DNA from: Zoroaster sp. YZ-2022
Taxonomy: Eukaryota; Echinodermata; Asteroidea; Forcipulatida; Zoroasteridae
DNA length: 64,000 bases
Reading direction: 5' to 3'
Assembly: GCA_029582265.1 (NCBI GenBank)
Contig: CM055816.1
Location: forward strand, 84,879,095-84,943,094
Below are positions 24,111-33,460 of this stretch, piece by piece. Made by a program: the position numbers and the translations under genes. The notes beneath the pieces are model-generated. The model was not told the DNA's origin. It saw only the letters and a list, made by a program, of their open reading frames with translations, and did not search any database. The stretch's first letter is position 1; every line of letters begins with the position of its first letter.

Positions 24111-24182
24111 ATTTCTGGCACAAATCACAATCAGTGAAATTACTCCAGGAACATTTGATCATCTACAAAATCTCCGCTTTTT
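24111..24182 (+). CDS. LRR exon 12
   Basis: A 72-bp exon between CCCATCTCAG and GTAAGTAGTC. It reads FLAQITISEITPGTFDHL and closes RFL after QNL. The usual Asn of LxxN is Ile here, which may weaken the repeat. Confidence 0.8.
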
Positions 24183-24974
24183 GTAAGTAGTCATGTCATG
24201 AATTTCAATCACGATACATCGAGCCACACATTTCTCTTAAATGAAGTGAATATAGTTCATGTTTGCCGATCGATATTAAATTTTATGCATTTTCACTATT
24301 TTCGACGTACCACACAACGTAATCAGCAACATCTGTACAGATCGGTTGTTAAAGGAATATTTTGAATCAGAAAGTAAACATATTTATAAACTAATTAAAA
24401 TAAACTAATTTACATTTTACGTTTTAAACTAATTTACAATTCGTCACATTATGTCACACTATGTCACACTTGTCAATAGAGGGCTGTAGGATAACAAACC
24501 GTTTACAATTTCGATGCGCTCAACTGTTGTCTATTGATGTTTATTGTAATTTTATTTTCCAAAATAAGTGAATCTCGGGCATGATAAATTTTAAGACTAT
24601 CTGATACCATTACAACGTTTCATAAAGTATGCTTTCAGGAAAACCGAAGAACATCGATAGATACAAAGTTCTTGTCAAAGGAGTGTAAAATTAGTATAGC
24701 AATCAAACTTTAATTTATTATATCGATGGTGTCCATTTTTCAGAAGTTTATACTAGTATTTAAAAAGTACATAATCCGTGTGGACTGCAAATCTTGTTTT
24801 TGTATGCATTTTCACTATTTTCTACGTACGACACAATGTAATCATCAACATTTGTACAAATCATCTGTTTAATGTACGGTATATATCCCTCCAGCATCTA
24901 TATGGCCTCAATATGCCTAGAAATGTTTTCTTAGTATCTCTCTCGGCCTAGATTTGATTTTATTCTAAAATAAT

Positions 24975-25258
24975 ACTAAATACTACTACTACTAATAATA
25001 ATAATAATAATGAACATTTGTAATGCGCCGGTATCCGTCAAAAGAGACGCTCATGGCGCAGTGACACATTAGAGTAAACAATAAAACAAAATACATGGTA
25101 AGAACAATGCAATATAAAATTACAAGGAACAATGATTGTAAAAAGGTTGACTGGCCCTGGTCAGAATATGCTAGACAAAGACGATATTCTGACAAGGAAA
25201 AACCCTGCATACACAACCATGCAAACAAGGTTGATTTGCAAAAAATATAAACATACAA
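24975..25258 (-). mobile_element. 5'-truncated LINE/SINE copy with (ATT)n tail
   Basis: Read on the minus strand it ends with CACTGCGCCATGAGCG, a CCGGCGCATTACAAATG-like segment and then (ATT)n, a tail common to L2/CR1-type LINEs and their SINEs. It interrupts a standard intron block (ATTTGATTTTATTC on the left, ATGTAATGAGAACAC on the right). Confidence 0.6.
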
Positions 25259-25507
25259 ATATGTAATGAGAACACTAGGAAAAAATACTTGAAAAAAACC
25301 ATGAAAAACATTGTTTTATAATATAACACCTGTAAATTGAGGGTAGCATTCCACCAAACGGTTTTGTATATCGATGGACTCAAGTGTTGTCTATAAAGAT
25401 TCATTTGTTACCTAAAAATGTCTAAAATATGTGAATCTCAGGTAGGATTAATGTTGTTAAGTGTCTGAATCCAGTATGTTTATTCCGTGTCCGTTTGCCC
25501 ATCTTAG

Positions 25508-25700
25508 ATGTCTGATCAAAAACAATACTAGTAGGATGGTGAAATTCTTGCGTTGGGTGACAAACAATAAATTGATTAAATTTTGCCTTACACCGACGTG
25601 TATGCAGTGGTATACATATGTCGGTGTAGGGCAAAATTAAATCAATATTTAATATACTTTCACCCAGAACATTTGATGGTCTACAAAACCGTACTTACTT
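25508..25700 (+). pseudogene. Dead type B LRR exon split by SINE tails
   Basis: The first 24 bases (CLIKNNTS) follow the acceptor. About 115 bp of SINE tail then intervenes, and the exon resumes as TATACTTTCACCCAGAACATT. The piggyBac insertion lies a few bases after its end. Confidence 0.65.
25532..25648. mobile_element. Two opposed SINE tail fragments (hairpin)
   Basis: About 25572-25603 and 25612-25645 are inverted copies (TTGATTAAATTTTGCC against GGCAAAATTAAATCAA). Both match the 3' end of the SINE at 48012-48207, including the AAGAATTTCACCA end. It is a second case of back-to-back SINE pieces, like 1935-2165. Confidence 0.65.
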
Positions 25701-25943
25701 TTCATTAACCCTTTCAATCCCATTGTGCCAAATTGGCTCAAAGTTACATTCCAGTTGGATACCATGGAGTATTTTTGGCACACAAAAGTGCAGGTCCCTT
25801 GGTCCCCGCAGTGCCAAATGGCACTATGGCCATCTTGGTGGTAATCACTATGTCAACAGCGCCCTCTTTTGGCAGTGCGGTTACAAAAGGCACGCGCGCG
25901 TGGGTTTAAATAGTTACCACAACGCGTCCCTTCACGATCAGAC

Positions 25944-27631
25944 ATGGACGACGATGAGAGAGAACATATTTTGGAAGAAATCTTTGCTGATAGCGGGTCT
26001 GACATGTCCTCAGACGAATCTTCCCCACCTACGTCGGAAGACAGTGATGAGGAGCATATCCCAACCTCATCATCTTCATCGGAAAAGCAGAATTTCCGGT
26101 CTGGATGGCGTGCAGCAAGTGCCCCCGGACTATAAGCGTAAGCGACCGCCCGTGCAATTTACAGAACACACCGGTTGTACTCAAGATTACAGTAAGTTCT
26201 CACCCCTCCAAATCTTGCAACTGTACATTTGTCAAGCAGTATGGGAATTGATGGTAGAAGAGACCAATCGTTATGCAGCCCAAACTTTGTCTGCAGACAC
26301 AGCCAATCCGCCTAGTGCTTGGACTCTGACAAATGTTCCTGAAATGATGGCTTTCGTCGCATTACTTCTATCCATGGGCATCAACAAAAGACCCCGATAC
26401 AGCATGCATTGGTCCACGTCCGAAGTCCTGCGAAGTCCCCTGTATTCGTCGACCATGGCTCGTAATAGATTCACGGCAATCCTTCGATTTTTGCACCTCG
26501 CCAACAACCAAGCTGAAGACAAATCCCCCCCTGACAAACTTTTCAAAGTTCGCCCTCTACTGGACATTGTACTGCCATCCTTTCTTCGGATCTATAAGCC
26601 TGGAAGAAACCTCTCACCGGACGAGACTATGGTAAAATTCAATGGACGAATCGGCTTCAAACAGTACATGCCACGAAAGGCTGCCAAATGGGGATTGAAA
26701 TACTTTTCTTTGAACGAGTCAGAAACCGGGTACACTTGTGCATGGAGCTTGTTCACGGGGTCTCAAACCCATGTCGCCACCAAGTAAAACCACCATTGCT
26801 TATGCTGCAACGCACCATCCACCCAATCTTCCCGCACAAGGCAAAATAGTCTTGAATCTACTGAAAGGACTAGAACATAAGGGACATTGCATCTATATGG
26901 ATAATTGGTTCAATAGTCCGGCTCTGGTATCCAAGTTGTCACAGCTAGGATTTGGAGCTTGTGGAACTGTGCGATACACCACACGAGGCATTCCAGATTT
27001 TGCAAACCCCAAAAAACACCACATGACAAGAGATGCTGATCCCCAGTTTTATCAAAAAGCAGGCCAACTATGCGTCGTATGGCAGGATACGAAGCGTGTC
27101 ACTCTCCTGACAAACTATGGTGATTGCAGTGTCACCACAAAACAGATTCGCAGCAGGAAGAGTTCGACTGGATATCGTGAGCAAAAACCATCCATAGTCA
27201 ATGATTATAATAAATACATGGGAGGGTGTGATCTAGCAGGCCAATTATGCAAATATTATACGCACAATCACCGAACACTAAAATGGTGGAAAAGATTATT
27301 CGTCACCATGCTAGACATTTGTTTATTGAATGCTACTATCGTCTACAATAGCATCCCTACAAACAGTCGCTTGTCAGGTTTGGAATTCCGGGTGAAGGTG
27401 ATAGAGGGTCTCCTTTCCACCTGGAAGTATAACCCAGCACAGCATGCAAATCAACTCGCGAGTTCCAGGCCTTCAAGTCAACATCCACACTTTCCTGGAC
27501 GCAGTCGCAAGAAACGGAACTGTGTTGTATGCAGTACAAAGTTTAAGAGAAGACAAACTCGTATGATATGTAAACATTGTCATAAGCCAATGTGTGTAGT
27601 GCCATGCTTCGAGAAATTTCACAGCCAATGA
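25944..27631 (+). pseudogene. piggyBac transposase, broken by at least two frameshifts
   Basis: The likely start is the Met at 25944, opening an acidic N-terminus (MDDDEREHILEEIFADSGSD). The frame shifts near 26090-26120 into the frame that ends at 26787, and again near 26738-26770 into a frame ending at 27631. All three catalytic aspartates of the DDE/D fold are visible: LSPDETMVKF (Asp codon 26620-26622), IYMDNWFNS, and the DYNKYMGGCDLAG region. The C-terminus has the piggyBac cysteine-rich zinc finger (CVVCSTKF, then MICKHCHKPMC and a final H). An upstream in-frame extension from 25723 is probably not translated protein of the family. It should be inactive as it stands unless some of the frameshifts are sequencing errors. 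Confidence 0.9.
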
Positions 27632-27747
27632 TTCAAGTTCATTCCCTTGCACCCTGCCTCCTCTCCACCCCTCCCCCTCTTCAATGTTGGACGCACTGTG
27701 ATGATATGTAAACACTGCAAACCCAACTCGCCCTCCATTAACAGCCC

Positions 27748-28203
27748 CAGAATTTACCCATGTGTGAGTGGCCTGGACAACAGCCTTAGATGCAACATTA
27801 GTGAGGGGTGCAAACGATCAGTGGTTAAATCTGGATGGCCCTGGGACTGTATGTACGCTTGATCAGTTTTAGTGACATATTTCCATGCACTGTAATAGTT
27901 GTGGTGAGCTAAATAATTATGAACCTTTAACCACCGCTGAGTTCTGTCAAGTTTCAACGACATGTGATGATGCAGCCCGCAATCGGTGTGAAATTCTTGA
28001 GAACACGCCCATTGAAGTACATGTACCCGTGCGATGCCACATGTTTCAAACGCAGTAACAACTTTATCGGCCAGACCTTTACGAGAAACGTCGGAGAAGC
28101 ACAGCTGTACAAAGTTTAAGAGAAGAACAACTCGTATGATATGTAAACATTGTAATAAGCCAATTTGTGAAGTGCAATATGCTTCTAGAAATTTCACAGA
28201 CAA
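27748..28203 (-). pseudogene. HUH-nuclease-like fragment, copy 1
   Basis: The minus-strand frame (149 codons) contains GLHHHMSLKL (His at residues 78-80) followed about 30 residues later by NYYSAWKYVTKTD and then QGHPDL. The spaced pair His-x-His on a strand and Tyr-x-x-Lys is the active-site layout of HUH endonucleases (Rep and rolling-circle transposases); here the residue between the histidines is itself His. It lies antisense to the piggyBac gene between duplicated zinc-finger ends, and both N- and C-terminal parts of a nuclease are missing. The domain call is by motif only. Confidence 0.5.
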
Positions 28204-28320
28204 TGATTAAAGTTCATTCCCTTGCAATCTCTGCCTCCCTCTCCACCCCCTCTTCAATGTTGGACGCACTCGTATGATATGTAAACACTGCAAACCCAAC
28301 TCGCCCTCCATTAACAGCCC

Positions 28321-28686
28321 CTGAATTTACCCATGTGTGAGTGGCCTGGACAACAGCCTTAGATGCAACATTAGTGAGGGGTGCAAACGATCAGTGGTTA
28401 AATCTGGATGGCCCTGGGACTGTATGTACGCTTGATCAGTTTTAGTGACATATTTCCATGCACTGTAATAGTTGTGGTGAGCTAAATAATTATGAACCTT
28501 TAACCACCGCTGAGTTCTGTCAAGTTTCAACGACATGTGATGATGCAGCCCGCAATCGGTGTGAAATTCTTGAGAACACGCCCATTGAAGTACATGTACC
28601 CGTGCGATGCCACATGTTTCAAACGCAGTAACAACTTTATCGGCCAGACCTTTACGAGAAACGTCGGGAGAAGCACAGCTGTACAA
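28321..28686 (-). pseudogene. HUH-nuclease-like fragment, copy 2
   Basis: A near-identical duplicate of copy 1 (119 codons, His triplet at residues 48-50, YVTK at 79-82). A third, much shorter piece covers about 28900-28975 (the KGLADKVVTAFETCGIAR part only). The duplication unit is about 575 bp and includes the zinc-finger end. Confidence 0.5.
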
Positions 28687-30004
28687 AGTTTAAGAGAAGA
28701 CAAACTCGTATGATATGTAAACATTGTAATAAGCCAATGTGTGTAGTGCCATATGCTTCGAGAAATTTCACAGCCAATGATTCAAGTTCATTCCCTTGCA
28801 ATCTCTGCCCTCCTCTCCACCCCTCTTCAATGTTGGACGCACTCGTATGATATGTAAACACTGCAAACCCAACTCGCCCTCCATTAACAGCCCCTGAATT
28901 TACCCGTGCGATGCCACATGTTTCAAACGCAGTAACAACTTTATCGGCCAGACCTTTACGAGAAACGTCGGGAGAAGCACAGCTGTACAAAGTTTAAGAG
29001 AAGACAAACTCGTATGATATGTAAACATTGTAATAAGCCAATGTGTGTAGTGCCATATGCTTCGAGAAATTTCACAGCCAATGATTCAAGTTCATTCCCT
29101 TGTAATCTTTCGTCTCTCCCCTCTTCAATGTTGGACGCACCGCCAACCCAACTCAACATTGAAGAGGGGAGGGGGAGGAGTTGCATTGTACTTGTAACTC
29201 CATCCAACTTGAAGTGATTTGACAGCTCTTATATGTGCACATATTAATTACTGATTTCATATATTGGCCATGATAATTGTACTATTTATCTGTTATTGTA
29301 CACTTCTTTTAATGGACATTGAAAGAGGCAGTGTCACATGAGTCAATGCACAGGCAATCAGTTCCAGGCAATCTGCAAGACAATAAAATACTAACATTTA
29401 TATATTCGCTTCTTTTTCATTGTAATGTTTTTACACTGTCAGAAAAATGTGCATCCCGAGCATTTTGTTAGCCTGCAGTACCATTAGTTGCCTCTAAGTT
29501 GCTTGTAAAAGTACTCTTCTGTGACCCTGCCCATACAGTATTTCATATCACCTGAAAGACTAATAACTGCCTTTCAATCCATTGTCATGCGAGGGCGCTA
29601 AACACACAAACTTAGTAAAAATACCTCTGGTAAACAAGAGAGTCATTTCACTGACAACAGTGTGGTAACCAATGCATTAGTGACAAATATCTGTTGGTAT
29701 TGAAAGGGTTATTGTCAATCAGGCAGAAAACAGCCATATATTAATGCTAACTTAATTTACGCCTGACGACGAAACAAAATTAGAGGGAGTGCGTAGTTTG
29801 TGTTTCGTACCGATCGAAATATCTGTATGTATTCTCACTTGTTATCTTAAACGAATCAAAGTAAATGAGCTCCATTGTTCATGGATCAGTTGTTTAATGT
29901 ATACTTCAGTGATAAAGTTGAACATTAAATTGTCTCTTATGAGGAAATTTGTATTGTTCGTTTTCAACATATTTATAAATTGTCACACTATATCACACTA
30001 ATTC

Positions 30005-30269
30005 ATCTTCCAACTAAACTCAAATCTTGTCATAGTATAACCAGATTCAAGTCGATGCTTAAAACTCATCTTATGTCACAACTCTTCAAAGATAAGGTAT
30101 ATTTGTAATTGCATTGTAGGTACATGTATCTCGGTACATAATTTGTTTTCTCTATGCTATCATTGTATATTGTTTGTATTAATGTTTTTTCTTTGTTTCC
30201 GCGCCTTGAGCGCCCAGCAGGGTGGATATGTGCGCGCTAAAAATCTGTATTATTATTATTATTATTGGA
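30005..30269 (+). mobile_element. 5'-truncated L2/CR1-like LINE with (ATT)n tail
   Basis: Its first part encodes the end of a LINE reverse transcriptase ORF: ITRFKSMLKTHLMSQLFKDK, then VYL and stop. A 3' UTR with CGCGCCTTGAGCGCC follows, then (ATT)n at 30250-30268. It splits the intron phrase TAATTCAT/GGAGGGCTATAG. The same C-terminus occurs in the minus-strand LINE at 54960-55130. Confidence 0.8.
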
Positions 30270-30463
30270 GGGCTATAGAACAACAAACTGATACTTTTAT
30301 GTTTGATATTTCGATTCACTCAACTGTTGTCTATCGAGATTCATTTATAATTTTTTTTTTCCAAAATGATTGAACCTCAGGCCTGCAGCTCATTGGTGAA
30401 AATAAACATATTAACGGGCTTTAACGATCTTTGTTTTAACCCTACTTTGTTTTCCCTTGTTAG

Positions 30464-30535
30464 ATGCTTGGACAACAACAAAATCAAGGAAATTGCTCCA
30501 GGAACATTTGATGGTCTACACAATCTCACAGATTT
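30464..30535 (+). CDS. LRR exon 13
   Basis: A 72-bp exon between CCCTTGTTAG and GTAAGTATTC. It reads CLDNNKIKEIAPGTFDGL and closes HNLTDL. Confidence 0.85.
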
Positions 30536-30595
30536 GTAAGTATTCATGTCATGAATTTCAGTTAAGCAGCATCGAGCCACCGATTTCTCTTAAAT

Positions 30596-31024
30596 GTGAC
30601 CCGCTCTGTGAAAAAGGGTGACATGTCGCACCATGCGTTTACATGTAATGGGCGATGAAATGTTGAGTGTTTTTTTTCTTTTAACATCTGATTTTTGGTT
30701 ATGTTTTTTTACGTCATTAGGATCTAAATTTTCTTAATATGTTTACATAAACATCAATTTCAATCAATAAAATATTAAAATCAATGGTTTTGTGAGTACT
30801 TTGTTTCAAATATGTCATTTGTTTTCATTTTCCTAACACTAAATTGTGTTAATTATGCACATTAGTTATTATTACAAATGCCATATCTCCATAATGCAAT
30901 ATGCCACACACATCTAACATAGGCCTACACCAAATTAAAGCTGATTATGTACTCTTTCCAGCTACATAGAAATGTACATTTGTCAAATTTGCGTCTTGTG
31001 ACTCATTTTCACAGAGCGGGTCAC
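30596..31024. mobile_element. MITE, 429 bp, with 19-bp perfect TIRs
   Basis: Ends are GTGACCCGCTCTGTGAAAA and its exact complement. It is flanked by AAAT on both sides (30592-30595 and 31025-31028), inserted in the intron phrase TCTCTTAAATGAAGTGTAAT that is intact in other copies. The interior is AT-rich with no reading frame. Superfamily not assigned. Confidence 0.9.
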
Positions 31025-31359
31025 AAATGAAGTGTAATTTTATTTTGCAAAATAAGTGAAGTTGGGACATGATAAATGTTTAGATTGTCTGATTCAATTA
31101 CAACGTTGTTGTTACCAAAGGAGTGTAGCAAATTATCATTATACTCATGTATTTAATCAAACCTCATGTCGATGGTGCCCACATTTCAGAAGTTTATACC
31201 ACTTTTCACATGTTGCAAGTATTCATGTCATGAATTTCAGTCATGCAGCAGCGATCCACCGATTTATTTCAAATATAGATACGTCTTACTGCAAACAAAT
31301 TAGGAGAAGTGCATAGTTCATGTTTGCCGATTGAAATATAGTTAGGCCTATGCGTTTTC

Positions 31360-32280
31360 TATGGTGGCTCTGGAGGGACACACAAGACCTAAATATTGAC
31401 GTCAAATTTCATGGAAAATTTCACGACTTTTCCACAAAGTTGCAAAATTTGACGTCAAATTTCATGTCTGCGACCGAGTTTTTCCCACAAAGTCGCGAAA
31501 TTTGACGTCAAATTTCATGTCTGCGACTTTCTTCTCGAGTCGCGAAATTTGACGGCAATATTCATGTCTGCGACTTCACCCCCAATGTCCCTGTGAAGGG
31601 ACACCAAAGACTTAAATATTGACGTCAATATTCATGAACAAATTTCACGACTTTTCCTCAAGTCGCGAAATTTGACGTCAAATTTCATGTCTGCGACTTT
31701 TCCCCGGTAGCGAAATGTCACGTCAAGTTCGCGGTCTGCGACCTTCCCCGGTCGCGAAATTTGCCGTGAATATGTTTCCAGTAAAGGGCGTGGTCTGAGC
31801 GGTACCAGGTGTTATACTGTATCATTGTGTGTAGAATACAACCTCATGAGTACAACTCACCATGAAAATAAGAATTTTCCCTGCTATTTTCACTTCGCCT
31901 CGAAGTGTGACGTTAGATGCTTGGGCTACCTAGCTTACTGGAAAAATATTCACTGCAAATTTCGAGACCGGGAAAAAGCCGCAGACTGTGAAATTTCGCG
32001 AACGGGAAAAAGTGGCAGACATGAAATTTTACGTCAAATTTCGCAACCGGGGGAAAAGTCACGAAATTTTCCATGGATATTGACGTCAATATTTAAGTCT
32101 TTGGGCCATCGGGAGAAGTTGCAGACATGAAATTTGATGTCAAATTTCGCGACTGTAGGGGAAAAGTCGCAGACATGAAATTTGACGAAAAAGTTTGGCG
32201 ACTTTGGGAAAAGTCGCGAAATTTTCAATGAAATTTGACGTCAATATTTCGGTCTTGTGTGTCCCTCCAGGGCCACCATA
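31360..32280. mobile_element. Foldback element with repeated TTGACGTCAA palindromes
   Basis: Outer ends TATGGTGGCTCTGGAGGGAC and the complement (one mismatch in view) enclose about 920 bp. Both arms are made of 50-60-bp units alternating CGAAATTTGACGTCAAATTT and TCATGTCTGCGACTT, inverted in the right arm, so the whole could fold into one long hairpin. TTGACGTCAA appears seven times, with several degraded versions. The central part (about 31760-31960) is unique and its open frame at 31825-32130 shows no domain. Confidence 0.85.
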
Positions 32281-32397
32281 GTTGTTACTATTACTTTGTA
32301 CGACACAAAGTAATCAGCAACATTTGTACAGATCAGTTGTTAAAGGAATATTTTGAATCAGAACGGTAAATATACTTACTTTGTTTTCCCATTTTAG

Positions 32398-32469
32398 ATT
32401 GCTGCAAAGCAACAAAATCAGTGAAATTGCTCCAGGAACATTTCATGATCTACACAATCTCAATGGTTT
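32398..32469 (+). CDS. LRR exon 14
   Basis: A 72-bp exon between CCCATTTTAG and GTAAGTATTC. It reads LLQSNKISEIAPGTFHDL and closes HNLNGL. Confidence 0.85.
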
Positions 32470-32775
32470 GTAAGTATTCATGTCAAAAATGTCAATCACG
32501 CGACATCGAGCCACCGATTAAATGAAGTTACATCTACCACAAACAAATTAGTATAGTTCGTATTTGTTTGTGTTTATTATGTATAATATTTCAGGTCAGT
32601 TTCTCCCTATAAATCTACTTTGTGTACAACCACGTAAAAGGCTTGTGTTCCTAGTTGTGTGATCCCTGCTACTGCCGTTACCCAGGTTGTTTGCATCTGA
32701 CCGGGGCTTGATCCCTGGCTACTCGGCAGATATGGTTTGGCCTCTGACCTGGCCCCATGGAGCAATTGGATAATT

Positions 32776-32848
32776 GGCTGATTAGCTCAGTTGGTAGAGC
32801 GCTCGTACGGTAATCGAGAGGTCGCGGGTTCGAGTCCGGCATCAGCCA
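32776..32848 (+). tRNA. tRNA-Thr(GGT)-like gene or tRNA-derived repeat
   Basis: The 73-nt sequence folds as a cloverleaf: 7-bp acceptor stem GGCTGAT/ATCAGCC, D stem GCTC/GAGC, anticodon stem CTCGT/TCGAG with a T-T mismatch, loop ACGGTAA giving anticodon GGT, and T arm GCGGG-TTCGAGT-CCGGC with one mismatch. Box A (TAGCTCAGTTGG) and box B (GGTTCGAGTCC) are perfect, and a T5 run follows (AATTTTTC). Position 33 is C instead of the near-universal T, which together with the mismatches suggests a pseudo-tRNA or SINE head. Confidence 0.6.
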
Positions 32849-32875
32849 ATTTTTCTTTGCTCGCGAACCGTTTAT

Positions 32876-32906
<31 letters not shown>

Positions 32907-32993
32907 CAGACAGACAGACAGACAGCCCGACACAGAGACAGACAGACAGACCGACAGACAGACAGCCCGACAGACAGACAGATAGATAGACTT
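32876..32993. repeat. (ACAG)n / (GATA)n microsatellite
   Basis: Runs of GACAGACAGACAG interrupted by GACAGCCCGACA, bordered by GATAGATAGA at both ends. It sits directly at the 3' end of the minus-strand LINE. Confidence 0.95.
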
Positions 32994-33460
32994 TTTTGAC
33001 TTTTCATAGCGAATCTTTATTTTAAACTTCACACTTTTCACCAGTTATAATACAAATTTACATGATATGCAATAAATTTACATGTATTTACAAATAAAAA
33101 AGGATATCATTAATCAATGAAGATCATAATAATCAGTCAATAATCAGAAAATTATTAGGTACAATGGTTTGGGAAATTAGATTAGCCAGTAGATTTCGTC
33201 ATTTTGTAAGGTGAAAAGTGAATTGTTTGTGTCCCCATTTCTTGAGAAAAATTTGTTGGTTGTTTTGTGATTTGAAGAAGTGGAAATCGAGAATAATTTT
33301 ACTTTGAAATCGATATTTCCATATTAGAAGAACATCTTTAAAGTTAGAATTACAATATAACCAGTAAATAGTAGCTTTTAAGCTAACAATTAAATAATTT
33401 CACAGATAAACGGCTTCCTTCAGTCGATCCCTGGTGTGCGGAACTAGACACCAGTATAAA

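Larger units (their letters stand above)
27540..29100 (+). repeat. Tandem copies of the transposase 3' end
   Basis: The segment coding the last zinc-finger residues (GTACAAAGTTTAAGAGAAGA onward to the FTD/FHSQ-like end) occurs at about 27535, 28108, 28680 and 28987. Between copies sit a TTCAATGTTGGACGCACT segment and the antisense fragment below. Copies 2 to 4 lack the upstream catalytic region. A hairpin (CTCTTCAATGTTG and complement) closes the series at 29120-29168. Confidence 0.85.
25709..29708 (+). mobile_element. piggyBac element, about 4 kb
   Basis: It begins CCCTTTCAAT directly after TTAA (25705-25708) and ends ATTGAAAGGG followed by TTAT, which is a TTAA target with one changed base. 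The uninserted site is visible in the sister sequence at 23420 (CATTAATTTCAATCAAG). It contains a piggyBac transposase gene broken by frameshifts, then a 3' region of duplicated gene ends and an inserted antisense coding fragment. After about 29220 the element holds only AT-rich non-coding sequence. Confidence 0.9.

Noticed and set aside
32678..33041. Minus-strand frames with RPLDYRTSALPTEL and Cys/Ser/Val-rich repeats
   Set aside because: Translations of a tRNA-like sequence and an ACAG microsatellite, a well-known false protein pattern.
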